Shown: piece after piece, positions 45,401-52,698 of the stretch
Position numbering within the stretch: the stretch's first letter is position 1
How the letters are laid out: each line of letters starts with the position of its first letter
From: Phycisphaeraceae bacterium
Lineage (GTDB): Bacteria; Planctomycetota; Phycisphaerae; Phycisphaerales; SM1A02
NCBI GenBank assembly: GCA_019636735.1
Contig: JAHBWY010000007.1
Location: forward strand, 1-64,000
DNA: 64,000 bases
Reading direction: 5' to 3'
Notes under the pieces: generated by a model
The model's database searches: none
What the model saw: only the letters and a program-made list of their open reading frames with translations
Told to the model about the DNA's origin: nothing
Program-made: the position numbers and the translations under genes

Positions 45401-46723
45401 CCGCTGCGGATCGACGAGGGCCACGCCGTCGATCGTCTCCCGAAGATCAATTCCCAATGACGGAATCCGGAAGCGCAGGGCCGGTGGCTGCACGAGGCGC
45501 TCGAACTCCTCCTCGCTCGCAACGGTGCGGAAGCGAAGGAGCCCCTGCTCCGCCGTCCGCGCCGAGGGGTCGAAGGCCGCGAGCGTGTAGGTCGAGTTCA
45601 TGCCGTCGGAGCCGCGCAGCGTGAAGCCGACCGATGGATTGAAAGGCGCACCCGGGCCACCATCGACGAGGCGCGTGCGATCGACCGCGTAGCGAAGGTA
45701 GCCGTCGATCTCGAACGCGACATCGGGAAAGGGGTCATTGTCGGCGACTGCAGGCACTCGGATGTCGAGCGGGCGCGAGGGAATCCTGAGTCCATCGGGG
45801 ACCGTCACATCATCGAATGAGCCAACCCATTCGTTGTAGAGCGGGAGACCGTGAATCGGGCGCATGGTCCACTCGAGCTCCCCCGGCTTGCGGACATAGA
45901 GGGCCCACGCCTTCGATATGTCATTGCGCAGGTACACCCACCCCTGGCTCTCATACTCCATGCGGGCGACAATCCTCGGCTCGATGATCGCCTCGCCCGA
46001 GAGTCGAACAGCACGCTGAAGAGGCTGGTCGCGATCGGCCGTGAAGACGAGATCCTCGGTGTATTCGGGGTGGCCGTCGATGAGCTGCCGCACGAAGCGC
46101 GTGCCATCGGGCCGGGTGATCAGCAGGTTCGCGCTGAAGGCGCGCTGACCGGCATCGCGCCCGGAGAGGAGCTCCCACTGCGGATCGGTCGAGAGCACTT
46201 CGATCGCGAAGCCCTCGCGATCGGTGCCGAGCGCGGTGCTGTTGCCGGGCATGGCGAGCACCCGGTTCGAGGCGACCACCTCGCCGTTGCCGTCGACCAT
46301 CTCCACGACCACCGCCCGACGCACCACGGGCGCTTCGCCCTCGACCTTGGTGACGAAGTAGATGACGCTGCCGACGATCAGGATGACGATCCCGGAGTGG
46401 ATCATCCAGACCCCGTAGTTGATGGGCTTGAAGGGGATGCGGCGGATCGTGGTGACGATGAGGTTCGCCGTCAGCAGGGCCAGCATCAGGTCGAAGGGCC
46501 ACCAGTGGAACCACTCGAACTCCGTCATCTCGAAGATGGGCCGCTGCCGGATCTGTTCATGCCGCCATGCCGCCGGATGGAGGATGTTCGGATGGACCGG
46601 GTAGATCACCCCGGCCGATCCGATGCTCATGTAGATGAACAGGAGGACGAAGAGCGTGACGCCGAGGCGCACGCTGCTGAAGAGGTCCAGAACCGCTCGG
46701 AGAAGTCCGCGCATCGCGGCCAA
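42455..46723 (-). CDS. Fused ResB-CcsA cytochrome c synthetase (System II)
   Basis: Very large membrane protein (1422 residues) for attachment of haem to apocytochrome c on the outer face of the inner membrane. The N-terminal part is ResB-like, with membrane helices (VRLGVTLFVLLFIYMSIGSA; GVWMIHSGIVILIVGSVIYF) and a long extracytoplasmic insert to about residue 790. A middle helical region of some 350 residues precedes a CcsA-type domain with tryptophan-rich haem motif WGRPWGWDPKE (about 1354-1364) and final helices. Bacteroidetes and planctomycetes have similar fusions. Met at 46714 is an alternative start. The cyclophilin gene is divergent. Confidence 0.9.
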   Translation of the reverse strand: MAAMRGLLRAVLDLFSSVRLGVTLFVLLFIYMSIGSAGVIYPVHPNILHPAAWRHEQIRQRPIFEMTEFEWFHWWPFDLMLALLTANLIVTTIRRIPFKPINYGVWMIHSGIVILIVGSVIYFVTKVEGEAPVVRRAVVVEMVDGNGEVVASNRVLAMPGNSTALGTDREGFAIEVLSTDPQWELLSGRDAGQRAFSANLLITRPDGTRFVRQLIDGHPEYTEDLVFTADRDQPLQRAVRLSGEAIIEPRIVARMEYESQGWVYLRNDISKAWALYVRKPGELEWTMRPIHGLPLYNEWVGSFDDVTVPDGLRIPSRPLDIRVPAVADNDPFPDVAFEIDGYLRYAVDRTRLVDGGPGAPFNPSVGFTLRGSDGMNSTYTLAAFDPSARTAEQGLLRFRTVASEEEFERLVQPPALRFRIPSLGIDLRETIDGVALVDPQRGMTPIGDPSNGYSYRVVALEDDVPIAGTPVSLAIVELRTPSGPQRRWVFDRAEMTRDAPTDASDPHRAPALADPSIEVLYEPGIGRSIVLLVAGPEPERLRSVTAIGSEPAQTADLSAGERTDLGAGLSIEVTRYLPRALSEPRPLIVHPAQRIRDAGELLSRVRLRAPEGAPTWLPFHPYVFDRPEERIRRNEYRPTRIRLADGRVAEVIFGRQRIPLPTEIILDTFVLTSHVGGYTGETGSIRDYTSVLRFRKPDGSWGAPTEVSVNAPVENGGFSYFQAKWDPPEEARRQGERASQGLNYTVLGVGNRHGVYTQLFGVVLSTIGMIYAFYVKPILKRRRIARVHAEVAASGRALSRKSGSKALASTAIVALAMVVPMRAAFADTPSEGAPPKARSFAEQVDLRPLGSIAVHSEGRLKSYGSFANTIMNVVSGPRTIAGQSTAFTYLDMLLRPEAYADADVIYIKNREVRARIAEAWRAAAGDAAVIGRPIAGIDVSTVSERMDVFERTGLISEQFLVEPGVRQWRRELANVMRELEGDLIRTARQVDQITAALNLKNPATLLMLLRILPPGGGRTDAPWRTIGEIQLLPGPDGFDANRARRMGAEAADTPLDGLDPELQAQIAAAWRALVTGWGSGDANAVNKAVQQLADLLHMTDPEVYPETARLWWESWYFRNGNMTRVWLVFMGAIVFLLLGLVYRWPTALRIGLVVFAVAFLLQTTAVGLRWWISGRWPNSNMFEAVTTAAWMGTCAAVVLEILARRMPMRGYFALGASVGSMVALMAVALMPAQLNPNISNMMPVLHDVWLYIHTNVIIFSYALIFMAAVSAFAYMIHRITGGAATFARVGGAGEMLAMASGGAAMSGVPGSDALTAHRGARLGEVLDGVTMLLMEISFVLLWAGIAMGAIWADHSWGRPWGWDPKEVFALNTFLVFAILIHVRLYAKDKGLWTAVLAVIGAAVMLFNWIVINFVITGLHSYA

Positions 46724-46863
46724 TAGTAGGTCGATGGCGCCCCTCGTGCCATTGGGGAACCCGCTTCACGGCCGCCATTGAGCCGTTGCCCGAAAGCGAC
46801 CGCAGCGTGTTGCCATATGATGCCCGGTTCATCCGCACCCGATTTCCACGGAGTCACGGCGTC

Positions 46864-47805
46864 ATGATCATTCCTTCTCGTCGTTGCGCAATGGTCGCAC
46901 TTCTCGCCCCCCTGCTCTGCCTTCCGCTCGCCTGCGGGCAAGGCGGGTCAGAGCAACCCGGCAGTGGCACGACTCCTTCCACGGGACCAGGTGGCGCTGC
47001 AAAGGCCGCAGTTCCGGAGCGCGCGTTCGTGGTCATGGAGACGAGCAAGGGGCCCATCATCCTCGAGCTTGATGGCGCGAAGGCCCCCATCTCCGTCGAG
47101 AACTTCCTGCGGTACGCGAAGGAGGGCTTCTATGACGGAACCATCTTCCATCGCGTCATGCCGAACTTCATGATTCAGGGAGGTGGCTTCGACAAGGAGG
47201 GAGTTCAGAAGGCGACTCACGCGCCCATCCGGAACGAGTGGAAGAACGGCCTGAAGAATGCGCGGGGAACCATCGCGATGGCGCGAACTCAGAACCCCGA
47301 CTCCGCCACGGCGCAGTTCTTCATCAATGTGGTTGACAACTCCTCCCGATGGGCTGGCAATCAGCCCGGCTACGCCGTCTTCGGAGAGGTGATCGGCGGC
47401 ATGGAGACGGTCGACGCCATTCGGGTGGTCCCCACCGGACAGCGCTCGCTGACAGCCCGGAGCGGCGAGATGCGACAGATGATCGTGGCGAGTGATGTTC
47501 CCGAGACGATCGTTGAGATCATCTCGGTCTCCGAGGTGAGCGAGCAGGAAGCGAAGAAGCGCATCGCCGACCTCAAGGAAGGCCGTACGACTCCGCCAGC
47601 CAAGGGTGAACAACCTGCGACTCCCGCCGCACCTGGCGAAGCAGCACCCGGCGGCGCCGGCTCTGGCGGCAGTGGTGGTTCAGGCGCCGGTGGCAGCGGC
47701 GGCGCTGGAGGCACCGGTGACGGCGGCAGCGGCTCAGGCGGCTCCCCTGGCAGTGGCGCCGGTGGCAAAGGCGGCAGCGGCGGTGCTTCGCCGTCCGGCG
47801 AGTGA
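46864..47805 (+). CDS. Lipoprotein cyclophilin (peptidyl-prolyl cis-trans isomerase) with Gly-rich tail
   Basis: Speeds proline isomerisation during folding, here outside the cytoplasm. Lipobox LPLAC gives Cys24. The cyclophilin domain (about 53-225) has FHRVMPNFMIQGGGFD with catalytic Arg97 and Gln105, then ATAQFFINVVDN. A charged helix (about 226-240) leads to a Gly/Ser-rich low-complexity tail of roughly 50 residues. ATG 46864 was chosen for the signal peptide; the open frame starts at 46786. Divergent from the ResB-CcsA gene, a pairing that fits envelope protein maturation but proves no link. Confidence 0.92.
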   Translation: MIIPSRRCAMVALLAPLLCLPLACGQGGSEQPGSGTTPSTGPGGAAKAAVPERAFVVMETSKGPIILELDGAKAPISVENFLRYAKEGFYDGTIFHRVMPNFMIQGGGFDKEGVQKATHAPIRNEWKNGLKNARGTIAMARTQNPDSATAQFFINVVDNSSRWAGNQPGYAVFGEVIGGMETVDAIRVVPTGQRSLTARSGEMRQMIVASDVPETIVEIISVSEVSEQEAKKRIADLKEGRTTPPAKGEQPATPAAPGEAAPGGAGSGGSGGSGAGGSGGAGGTGDGGSGSGGSPGSGAGGKGGSGGASPSGE

Positions 47806-47847
47806 CGCGCTCGAACGACTGACACCCCTTCGCCTTCACTGGCAACG

Positions 47848-47863
47848 CCGCGCTCTCGCGGCA
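47848..47863. terminator. Possible GC hairpin between convergent genes
   Basis: GCCGCG and CGCGGC form a 6-bp stem with a CTCT loop, in the 78 bp between the cyclophilin and ALDH7 stop codons. There is no T-run, so it is only a weak candidate for a bidirectional transcription stop. Confidence 0.3.
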
Positions 47864-47883
47864 GGTGCGCGCGTTCCGCCCGC

Positions 47884-49431
47884 CTACTCGTCGCCGAAGC
47901 GGATTCCCTGCGCGAGCGGCAACGAGCGACTCCAGTTGATCGTGCAGGTCTGGCGTCGCATGTACTGCTTCCAGGAATCGGAACCGCTCTCGCGTCCGCC
48001 GCCGGTGTCCTTCTCACCACCGAAGGCGCCGCCGATCTCCGCACCGCTCGTCCCGATGTTCACATTGGCGATGCCGCAGTCGCTGCCCTGGTGAGAGAGG
48101 AACCCCTCCGCCGATCGCACACTGTCGGTGAAGATGGCGCTCGAGAGCCCCTGATCGACTCCGTTGTGCAGTTCGATCGCCTCGTCCAGCGACTTCACCG
48201 TGAAGACATAGAGGATCGGCGCAAAGGTCTCCTCACGCGTGATCGCGGGCACCTTGCCCTTGGGCACTCGAATGATCGTCGGCTCGACGAAGTGCCCTGG
48301 CCGCCCCTTGAAGCGATCGATGCCGGGAAGGCCGCCGCAGAGCACCTCGCACCCCTCCGCCACCGCATGCTCGATCGCGTGGCGCATCTGGGTGACAGAC
48401 TGCGCGGAGATGAGCGGCCCCATCAGGGTTCCCTCATCCGACGGGTCGCCGATTCGAACCCCGGCGTAAGCGCGAACGAGGCGCGAGACGACCGCGTCAA
48501 CAATGCCCTCCTGGCAGATGAGCCGACGCGTCGTCGTGCAGCGTTGACCCGCCGTGCCCACTGCGCCGAAGAGAACGGCGCGAGGCACCAGGTCCATGTC
48601 GGCGTCGTTCATCACGATGATCGCGTTGTTTCCGCCCAGTTCGAGAAGCACTCGGCCGAGGCGTCCCGCCACCACCTGCCCCACGCGGCGCCCCATCCGG
48701 CAGGAGCCGGTGGCGCTGATGAGCGGAAGCCGCCGATCGGCGACGAGCGGCTCGCCGACCTCTGCGTCGCTTCCGATCACGAGCGTCAGCAGGTCACGCG
48801 GATCACCGACCTTCGGCCGGAAGATCTCCTGGCTCTTCAGGACGCGATGCGCCACCTTGGTGCAGGCGATCGCCGTGATGGGTGTGAGCAGGCTCGGCTT
48901 CCAGATCACCGAGTCGCCGCAGACGAGCGCGATCATCGCATTCCAGGCCCAGACCGCCGCGGGGAAGTTGAACGCCGTGATGACACCGATGGTGCCCAGC
49001 GGATGCCACTGTTCGAACATGCGATGCTGCTCGCGCTCACTATGCATTGAGGAGCCGTAGAGCTGCCGAGAGAGCCCGACGGCGAAGTCCGCGATGTCGA
49101 TGCACTCCTGGACTTCTCCGAGACCCTCGGCGCGGATCTTGCCCGCTTCGAGAGTGACAATCTCGCCAAGCTCGCTCTTCCACTCACGAAACGCTTCGCC
49201 CAGCAGCCGCACGACCTCGCCTCGCTTGGGAGCGGGGACCATGCGCCACTGGCGCTGCACCGCTTCAGCCCGGGCAATGGCAGCCTCAAGATCGACCCTC
49301 GCGTCGAGGCGGACCGAGGCGATCGGTTGATCCGTGGCGGGGTTCTCGCTCACCACTCGCTCCTTCCCCGAGGAGGGGTCGAAGCGTTCGTGATCATCGA
49401 TCTTCAGCCGCTGGAGGATGCTCTTGCCCAT
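47884..49431 (-). CDS. ALDH7-family aldehyde dehydrogenase (probable alpha-aminoadipate semialdehyde dehydrogenase)
   Basis: NAD(P)-dependent aldehyde dehydrogenase of 515 residues. Catalytic Cys298 lies in GTAGQRCTTTRRL and Glu264 in LLELGGNNA. The C-terminal MRRQTCTINWSRSLPLAQGI is characteristic of ALDH7 (antiquitin) enzymes, which oxidise alpha-aminoadipate semialdehyde / piperideine-6-carboxylate in lysine breakdown; other aldehydes are possible. No other lysine-degradation gene is in the window. Start ATG 49431 matches the family N-terminus. Divergent from the CoA-transferase gene. Confidence 0.9.
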   Translation of the reverse strand: MGKSILQRLKIDDHERFDPSSGKERVVSENPATDQPIASVRLDARVDLEAAIARAEAVQRQWRMVPAPKRGEVVRLLGEAFREWKSELGEIVTLEAGKIRAEGLGEVQECIDIADFAVGLSRQLYGSSMHSEREQHRMFEQWHPLGTIGVITAFNFPAAVWAWNAMIALVCGDSVIWKPSLLTPITAIACTKVAHRVLKSQEIFRPKVGDPRDLLTLVIGSDAEVGEPLVADRRLPLISATGSCRMGRRVGQVVAGRLGRVLLELGGNNAIIVMNDADMDLVPRAVLFGAVGTAGQRCTTTRRLICQEGIVDAVVSRLVRAYAGVRIGDPSDEGTLMGPLISAQSVTQMRHAIEHAVAEGCEVLCGGLPGIDRFKGRPGHFVEPTIIRVPKGKVPAITREETFAPILYVFTVKSLDEAIELHNGVDQGLSSAIFTDSVRSAEGFLSHQGSDCGIANVNIGTSGAEIGGAFGGEKDTGGGRESGSDSWKQYMRRQTCTINWSRSLPLAQGIRFGDE

Positions 49432-49530
49432 GGGGCGGCGAGTCTACCGCTGCCCGGGCACGCTTCGATGGCATCGGACGAGGTCATGACGCGCCGTGGC
49501 AGGCGCACCCGCTTCAAGCACTTCGGTTGC

Positions 49531-49547
49531 CCGGCGGACGCCGCCGG
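49531..49547. promoter_or_regulatory. Leader hairpin upstream of the CoA-transferase gene
   Basis: CCGGCGG (49531-49537) and CCGCCGG (49541-49547) form a perfect 7-bp stem with an ACG loop. It ends 14 nt before ATG 49562. No Shine-Dalgarno sequence is visible between the hairpin and the start, so the hairpin may shape the leader. Confidence 0.35.
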
Positions 49548-49561
49548 TCTACAACATCTCC

Positions 49562-50248
49562 ATGCCGCTTGATCGCAACCAACTGGCCCAGCGCGCCGCG
49601 CGCGAACTCCGCGACGGTTTCTATGTCAACCTCGGCATCGGGATCCCCACGCTGGTGGCGAACTTCGTGCCGCCGGGCATGACGGTCTGGCTTCAGAGCG
49701 AGAACGGCCTGCTCGGCATGGGGCCCTTTCCGACCGACTCTGAAGTCGACCCCGACATGATCAATGCGGGCAAGCAGACGGTCACCGGAGTGCCGGGCCA
49801 CTCCTTCTTCTCAAGCGCCGACAGCTTCGCGATGATTCGCGGCGGCCACATCGACCTGGCCATTCTTGGCGCGATGGAGGTCTCCCAGGAGGGCGATCTC
49901 GCCAACTGGATGATTCCCGGAAAGATGATCAAGGGCATGGGCGGCGCCATGGATCTCGTCGCCGGCGTGCGTCGCTGCATCGTGGTCATGGAGCACTGCA
50001 ACAAGAAGGGTGAGAGCAAGATCATCCCGAAGTGCACGCTGCCCCTCACCGGCCTTCGCTGCATCGACATGGTCATCACCGACCTCGGCGTCCTCCAGAT
50101 GGACCCCGCGAAGCGCCGCTTCCGATTGACCGAGGTGGCGCCGGGCGTGACGGCCGAAGAGGTCAAGGCGAAGACGGCCGCTGAAATCCTGACGGATGTC
50201 ACTCCCGAAGTGATTCGCTTCGATCAGGCACTCGTCGGCGCCCGCTGA
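49562..50248 (+). CDS. scoB: 3-oxoacid CoA-transferase, subunit B
   Basis: Beta subunit of succinyl-CoA:3-ketoacid CoA-transferase, which moves CoA between acyl groups in ketone-body or related acid metabolism. 228 residues with NLGIGIPTLVANFVPPGMTV, the catalytic glutamate in LQSENGLLG (SENG motif), and GGHIDLAILGAMEVSQEGDL. The alpha subunit, normally encoded directly upstream, is absent here; the upstream neighbour is ALDH7 on the other strand. A start at ATG 49562 gives the family N-terminus; the open frame extends to 49496. A strong hairpin follows the stop. Confidence 0.92.
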   Translation: MPLDRNQLAQRAARELRDGFYVNLGIGIPTLVANFVPPGMTVWLQSENGLLGMGPFPTDSEVDPDMINAGKQTVTGVPGHSFFSSADSFAMIRGGHIDLAILGAMEVSQEGDLANWMIPGKMIKGMGGAMDLVAGVRRCIVVMEHCNKKGESKIIPKCTLPLTGLRCIDMVITDLGVLQMDPAKRRFRLTEVAPGVTAEEVKAKTAAEILTDVTPEVIRFDQALVGAR

Positions 50249-50290
50249 CTTGCCAACGATTGCTCGCAGCCCCGTGAAGAGGGCTCGCAT

Positions 50291-50326
50291 GACACAACCA
50301 CCGTGAATCATCACGGTGGTCGTGTC
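50291..50326. terminator. Long hairpin between convergent scoB and sigma factor genes
   Basis: GACACAACCACCGTGA (50291-50306) pairs with TCACGGTGGTCGTGTC (50311-50326) with one A/C mismatch, leaving an ATCA loop: a 16-position stem. It sits in the 107 bp between two convergent stop codons, a good position for a bidirectional terminator. Neither side has a T-run, so termination may depend on the hairpin alone or on another factor. Confidence 0.6.
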
Positions 50327-50355
50327 AGGGCCTGTGTGTTGTCGTCGAGACGCTC

Positions 50356-51369
50356 TCAGTCGTCCTTGAGGCGGTGGCTCATCCGCGCCTTCAGGCGCTG
50401 GATGATGGACGAGTGCATCTGGCTCACGCGGCTCTCAGAGAGATCCAGCGTGGCGCCGATCTCCTTCATGGTCATCTCCTCCTCGTAGTAGAGGATGAGA
50501 ATGAGCCGCTCGGCGCGGGACAGCCCTCGCGTCAGGAGCGTCCGCAGATCGCCGCGCTGCGCGAGCTGGTTGGGGTTCAACTGGCGAATGTCCTCGATGA
50601 CATCGATCTCGCGCACATCGCGGCTCGAGTCGGTCTCGAAGAACTTGCGATTCAGACTGACGACGCCGACGGGACGCGAATCCTTGTTCAGCTTCGAGAA
50701 CTCCTCCGCGGAGACATTCATGCGCTCGGCGACCTCGCCCTCGGTGGGACGACGGCCCGTCTGCATCTCGAACTGCTTGCGGACCCGCTCCACCTTGGCG
50801 GTGCGCGAACGCACCAGGCGGGGCACCCAGTCCATGCTGCGAAGCTCATCGACGATCGCACCGCGAACGCGCTGGGCGCAGTAGGTCTCGAACTTCACGC
50901 CGCGCTTCGGGTCGAAGGCCTCGATGGCGTCCATCAGACCGAAGAGGCCCGCGGACATGAGGTCGTCGACATCGACTTCGGAGGGCAGCTTGACCCTCAT
51001 GCGCTCGGCGGTGAACTTGACGATCTCGTAGAAGCGCTCGATGAGCCGGTTGCGAAGCTCGCGTCGCTTCGCCTCCTGCTTCTCCGAGGGCTTGGCCTGG
51101 GAGACGCGACGGAACTCCGTCCACAGCGCGTCCGTCTCGGCGTCGCCGTTCGAAGTCTTCGTCACTTGTTCCGTGACCGCGGGCAGCTCGGCGACGGTCT
51201 TGCGACCGATGCGGCGTCCCTTGGCTGGCGGCTCGATGACTGCGACTGCCGAGTTGGCAGGCGAGGTGATCGCGCTCGTTGACCCGTCCCTTCGACGCGC
51301 CCCTGGTGAAGCCTGCGAAACAGCACCGCCCCTCACTTGACGCGCCTTGCGTGCACTCGTCTTCGGCAT
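50356..51369 (-). CDS. FliA/WhiG-family sigma factor with N-terminal extension
   Basis: Alternative sigma factor (sigma-28 type) of 337 residues expected to direct late flagellar or motility genes. Region 2 is at about 110-185 (RLIERFYEIVKFTAERMRVK, DLMSAGLFGLMDAIEAFDPK), region 3 around 200-250 and region 4 helix-turn-helix near MTMKEIGATLDLSESRVSQM. Before the core is a basic, Ser/Thr/Ala-rich stretch of about 70 residues not found in E. coli FliA. ATG 51369 has AAGGAG 7 nt upstream. It is the last gene after the flagellar export genes, separated from flhG by 369 bp, so it may have its own promoter. Confidence 0.92.
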   Translation of the reverse strand: MPKTSARKARQVRGGAVSQASPGARRRDGSTSAITSPANSAVAVIEPPAKGRRIGRKTVAELPAVTEQVTKTSNGDAETDALWTEFRRVSQAKPSEKQEAKRRELRNRLIERFYEIVKFTAERMRVKLPSEVDVDDLMSAGLFGLMDAIEAFDPKRGVKFETYCAQRVRGAIVDELRSMDWVPRLVRSRTAKVERVRKQFEMQTGRRPTEGEVAERMNVSAEEFSKLNKDSRPVGVVSLNRKFFETDSSRDVREIDVIEDIRQLNPNQLAQRGDLRTLLTRGLSRAERLILILYYEEEMTMKEIGATLDLSESRVSQMHSSIIQRLKARMSHRLKDD

Positions 51370-51738
51370 ATGGTCGCTCCTTGACACTTCACGCGGCCCA
51401 ACGGTGTGCTCGTCGAGCCAGAATCCCCACAGCAGAGATTCCACCTGACCTGTCGTCGATCCATGACGAACAATTCAGGCGTGGCGGAATATATGGGGCC
51501 AAAGTACGACGACGCAAGTGCGCTCTCGACGAATCGCGCGGGATATGCCGGGTCGATGACGGATTGCGGCGCACATCCTGCCTGCTGGTAGGGTTTTCTT
51601 AGGGTCGAGGTGCAAACCGTCGACCGCCCCTCCACGCGCCTTCCACGAGCCATCGACGGTTGACTGAAGCGCCCGACCGATCGATCCGCCGTTCATGCAC
51701 CGAGACAAGTTGTGGACAACGCTGCTTCCGGCCCTCGA
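51370..51738. other. 369-bp intergenic region between flhG stop and sigma factor start
   Basis: No credible gene is seen. On the minus strand a possible sigma-70-like promoter lies about 120 bp before the sigma factor gene (separate entry). Nearer flhG there is a weak inverted repeat (GGTCGA at 51603-51608, TCGACC at 51620-51625) and one DnaA-box-like 9-mer (TTGTCCACA on the minus strand, 51711-51719), which alone is not evidence of an origin. The region is AT-richer than the flanking genes around 51480-51600. Confidence 0.6.
51488..51517 (-). promoter_or_regulatory. Candidate sigma-70-like promoter for the sigma factor gene
   Basis: Minus strand: TATATT at 51493-51488 as -10, and TTGCGT at 51517-51512 as -35, with an 18-bp spacer. 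The -10 is good (5 of 6) but the -35 matches only at TTG. This is prediction by eye. Confidence 0.25.
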
Positions 51739-52698
51739 TCACCCCATGACCAGGCGCCGGAGACGGCCGAGGAAGCCCTGCTGCGAGTCACTCGGTGGCG
51801 CTCCATGGCGCCGCGACTGCATCGGATTGGCAATCGGTGAGGGACCGCGCATCTGCTGCGCAAGTCGGAGGATGCTTCGTGCGGCGGGAGAGTTCGGCGA
51901 CTGCTCGAGCAGCGGAACCCGCGAGCGCACGGCCTGCGGGAGTGACGCGTCATAGGGCAGCCACCCTGCGAGAGGCAGCTCCCGGGCGAGAAAGGCCCGG
52001 CTCACGCGGTCGAGCCTGAGCCAGACGCCTCGGGCGTCTTCCTCGTCACGAGCCTGATTCACCACGGTCTGCACCACGCCGGGCTCGACGCGAGGCGCAA
52101 GCGTCTTGATCATGCCGTAGGCGTCGGCCATGGACGGCGGCTCCGGGGTCGTCACCACGAGCACGCGGTCTGCCGCCGCGGCAAAGGCGACCGTGTTCAG
52201 CCCGAGCCCGGCGCCAGTGTCGACGATGAGCCAGTCGACCGTGTTCGCGATCGACTCGATCTCGCCGAGCAGCCAACCCCGATCACTCGCGTCAAGATCA
52301 GCCAGTCGCGCCACCCCGCTTGCCCCGGGAATCAGCGTGAAACGGCCGCGAACCTCGACCGCGCAGTCCAGCACCGGCCGACGAAGCGCAAGGCACTGTT
52401 CGATGGTCGCCAGGGGCTGAACACCGCAGAGCACATCGGCATTGGCCAGGCCGAGATCGGCGTCGACCAGGGCCACCCGCTCCCCCTGCTGCGCGAGCGC
52501 CATCGCGAGATTCACCGAGAGATTGCTCTTGCCAACCCCACCCTTGCCACTGGTGACCGCGATGGCGGTCGCCCGGGTCCGCGCCATCCGAAGCGGCGGA
52601 GTCTTCGTCTCGGGAACGATCGTTGGCGTTCCAATCCCGCCCTCGGCTCCTTCGCGAACCCCCACCATTCGACGCAGGAGCGCCGCCTGATCACTCAT
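51739..52698 (-). CDS. flhG: FlhG/FleN (MinD-like) ATPase
   Basis: MinD/ParA-type ATPase that limits flagellar number and works against FlhF at the pole. 319 residues with the deviant Walker A SGKGGVGKSNLSVNLA at about 50-65, a Walker A' ALVDADLGLANAD and switch VDWLIVDTGAGLG. A 40-residue N-terminal region precedes it. The start ATG 52698 overlaps the flhF stop by 4 bp, so the two are co-translated. Followed by a 369-bp gap before the sigma factor gene. Confidence 0.92.
   Translation of the reverse strand: MSDQAALLRRMVGVREGAEGGIGTPTIVPETKTPPLRMARTRATAIAVTSGKGGVGKSNLSVNLAMALAQQGERVALVDADLGLANADVLCGVQPLATIEQCLALRRPVLDCAVEVRGRFTLIPGASGVARLADLDASDRGWLLGEIESIANTVDWLIVDTGAGLGLNTVAFAAAADRVLVVTTPEPPSMADAYGMIKTLAPRVEPGVVQTVVNQARDEEDARGVWLRLDRVSRAFLARELPLAGWLPYDASLPQAVRSRVPLLEQSPNSPAARSILRLAQQMRGPSPIANPMQSRRHGAPPSDSQQGFLGRLRRLVMG

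Noticed and set aside
51711-51719. DnaA-box-like TTGTCCACA (minus strand)
   Set aside because: A single, imperfect copy with no AT-rich unwinding element or dnaA/dnaN nearby; not evidence of an origin.
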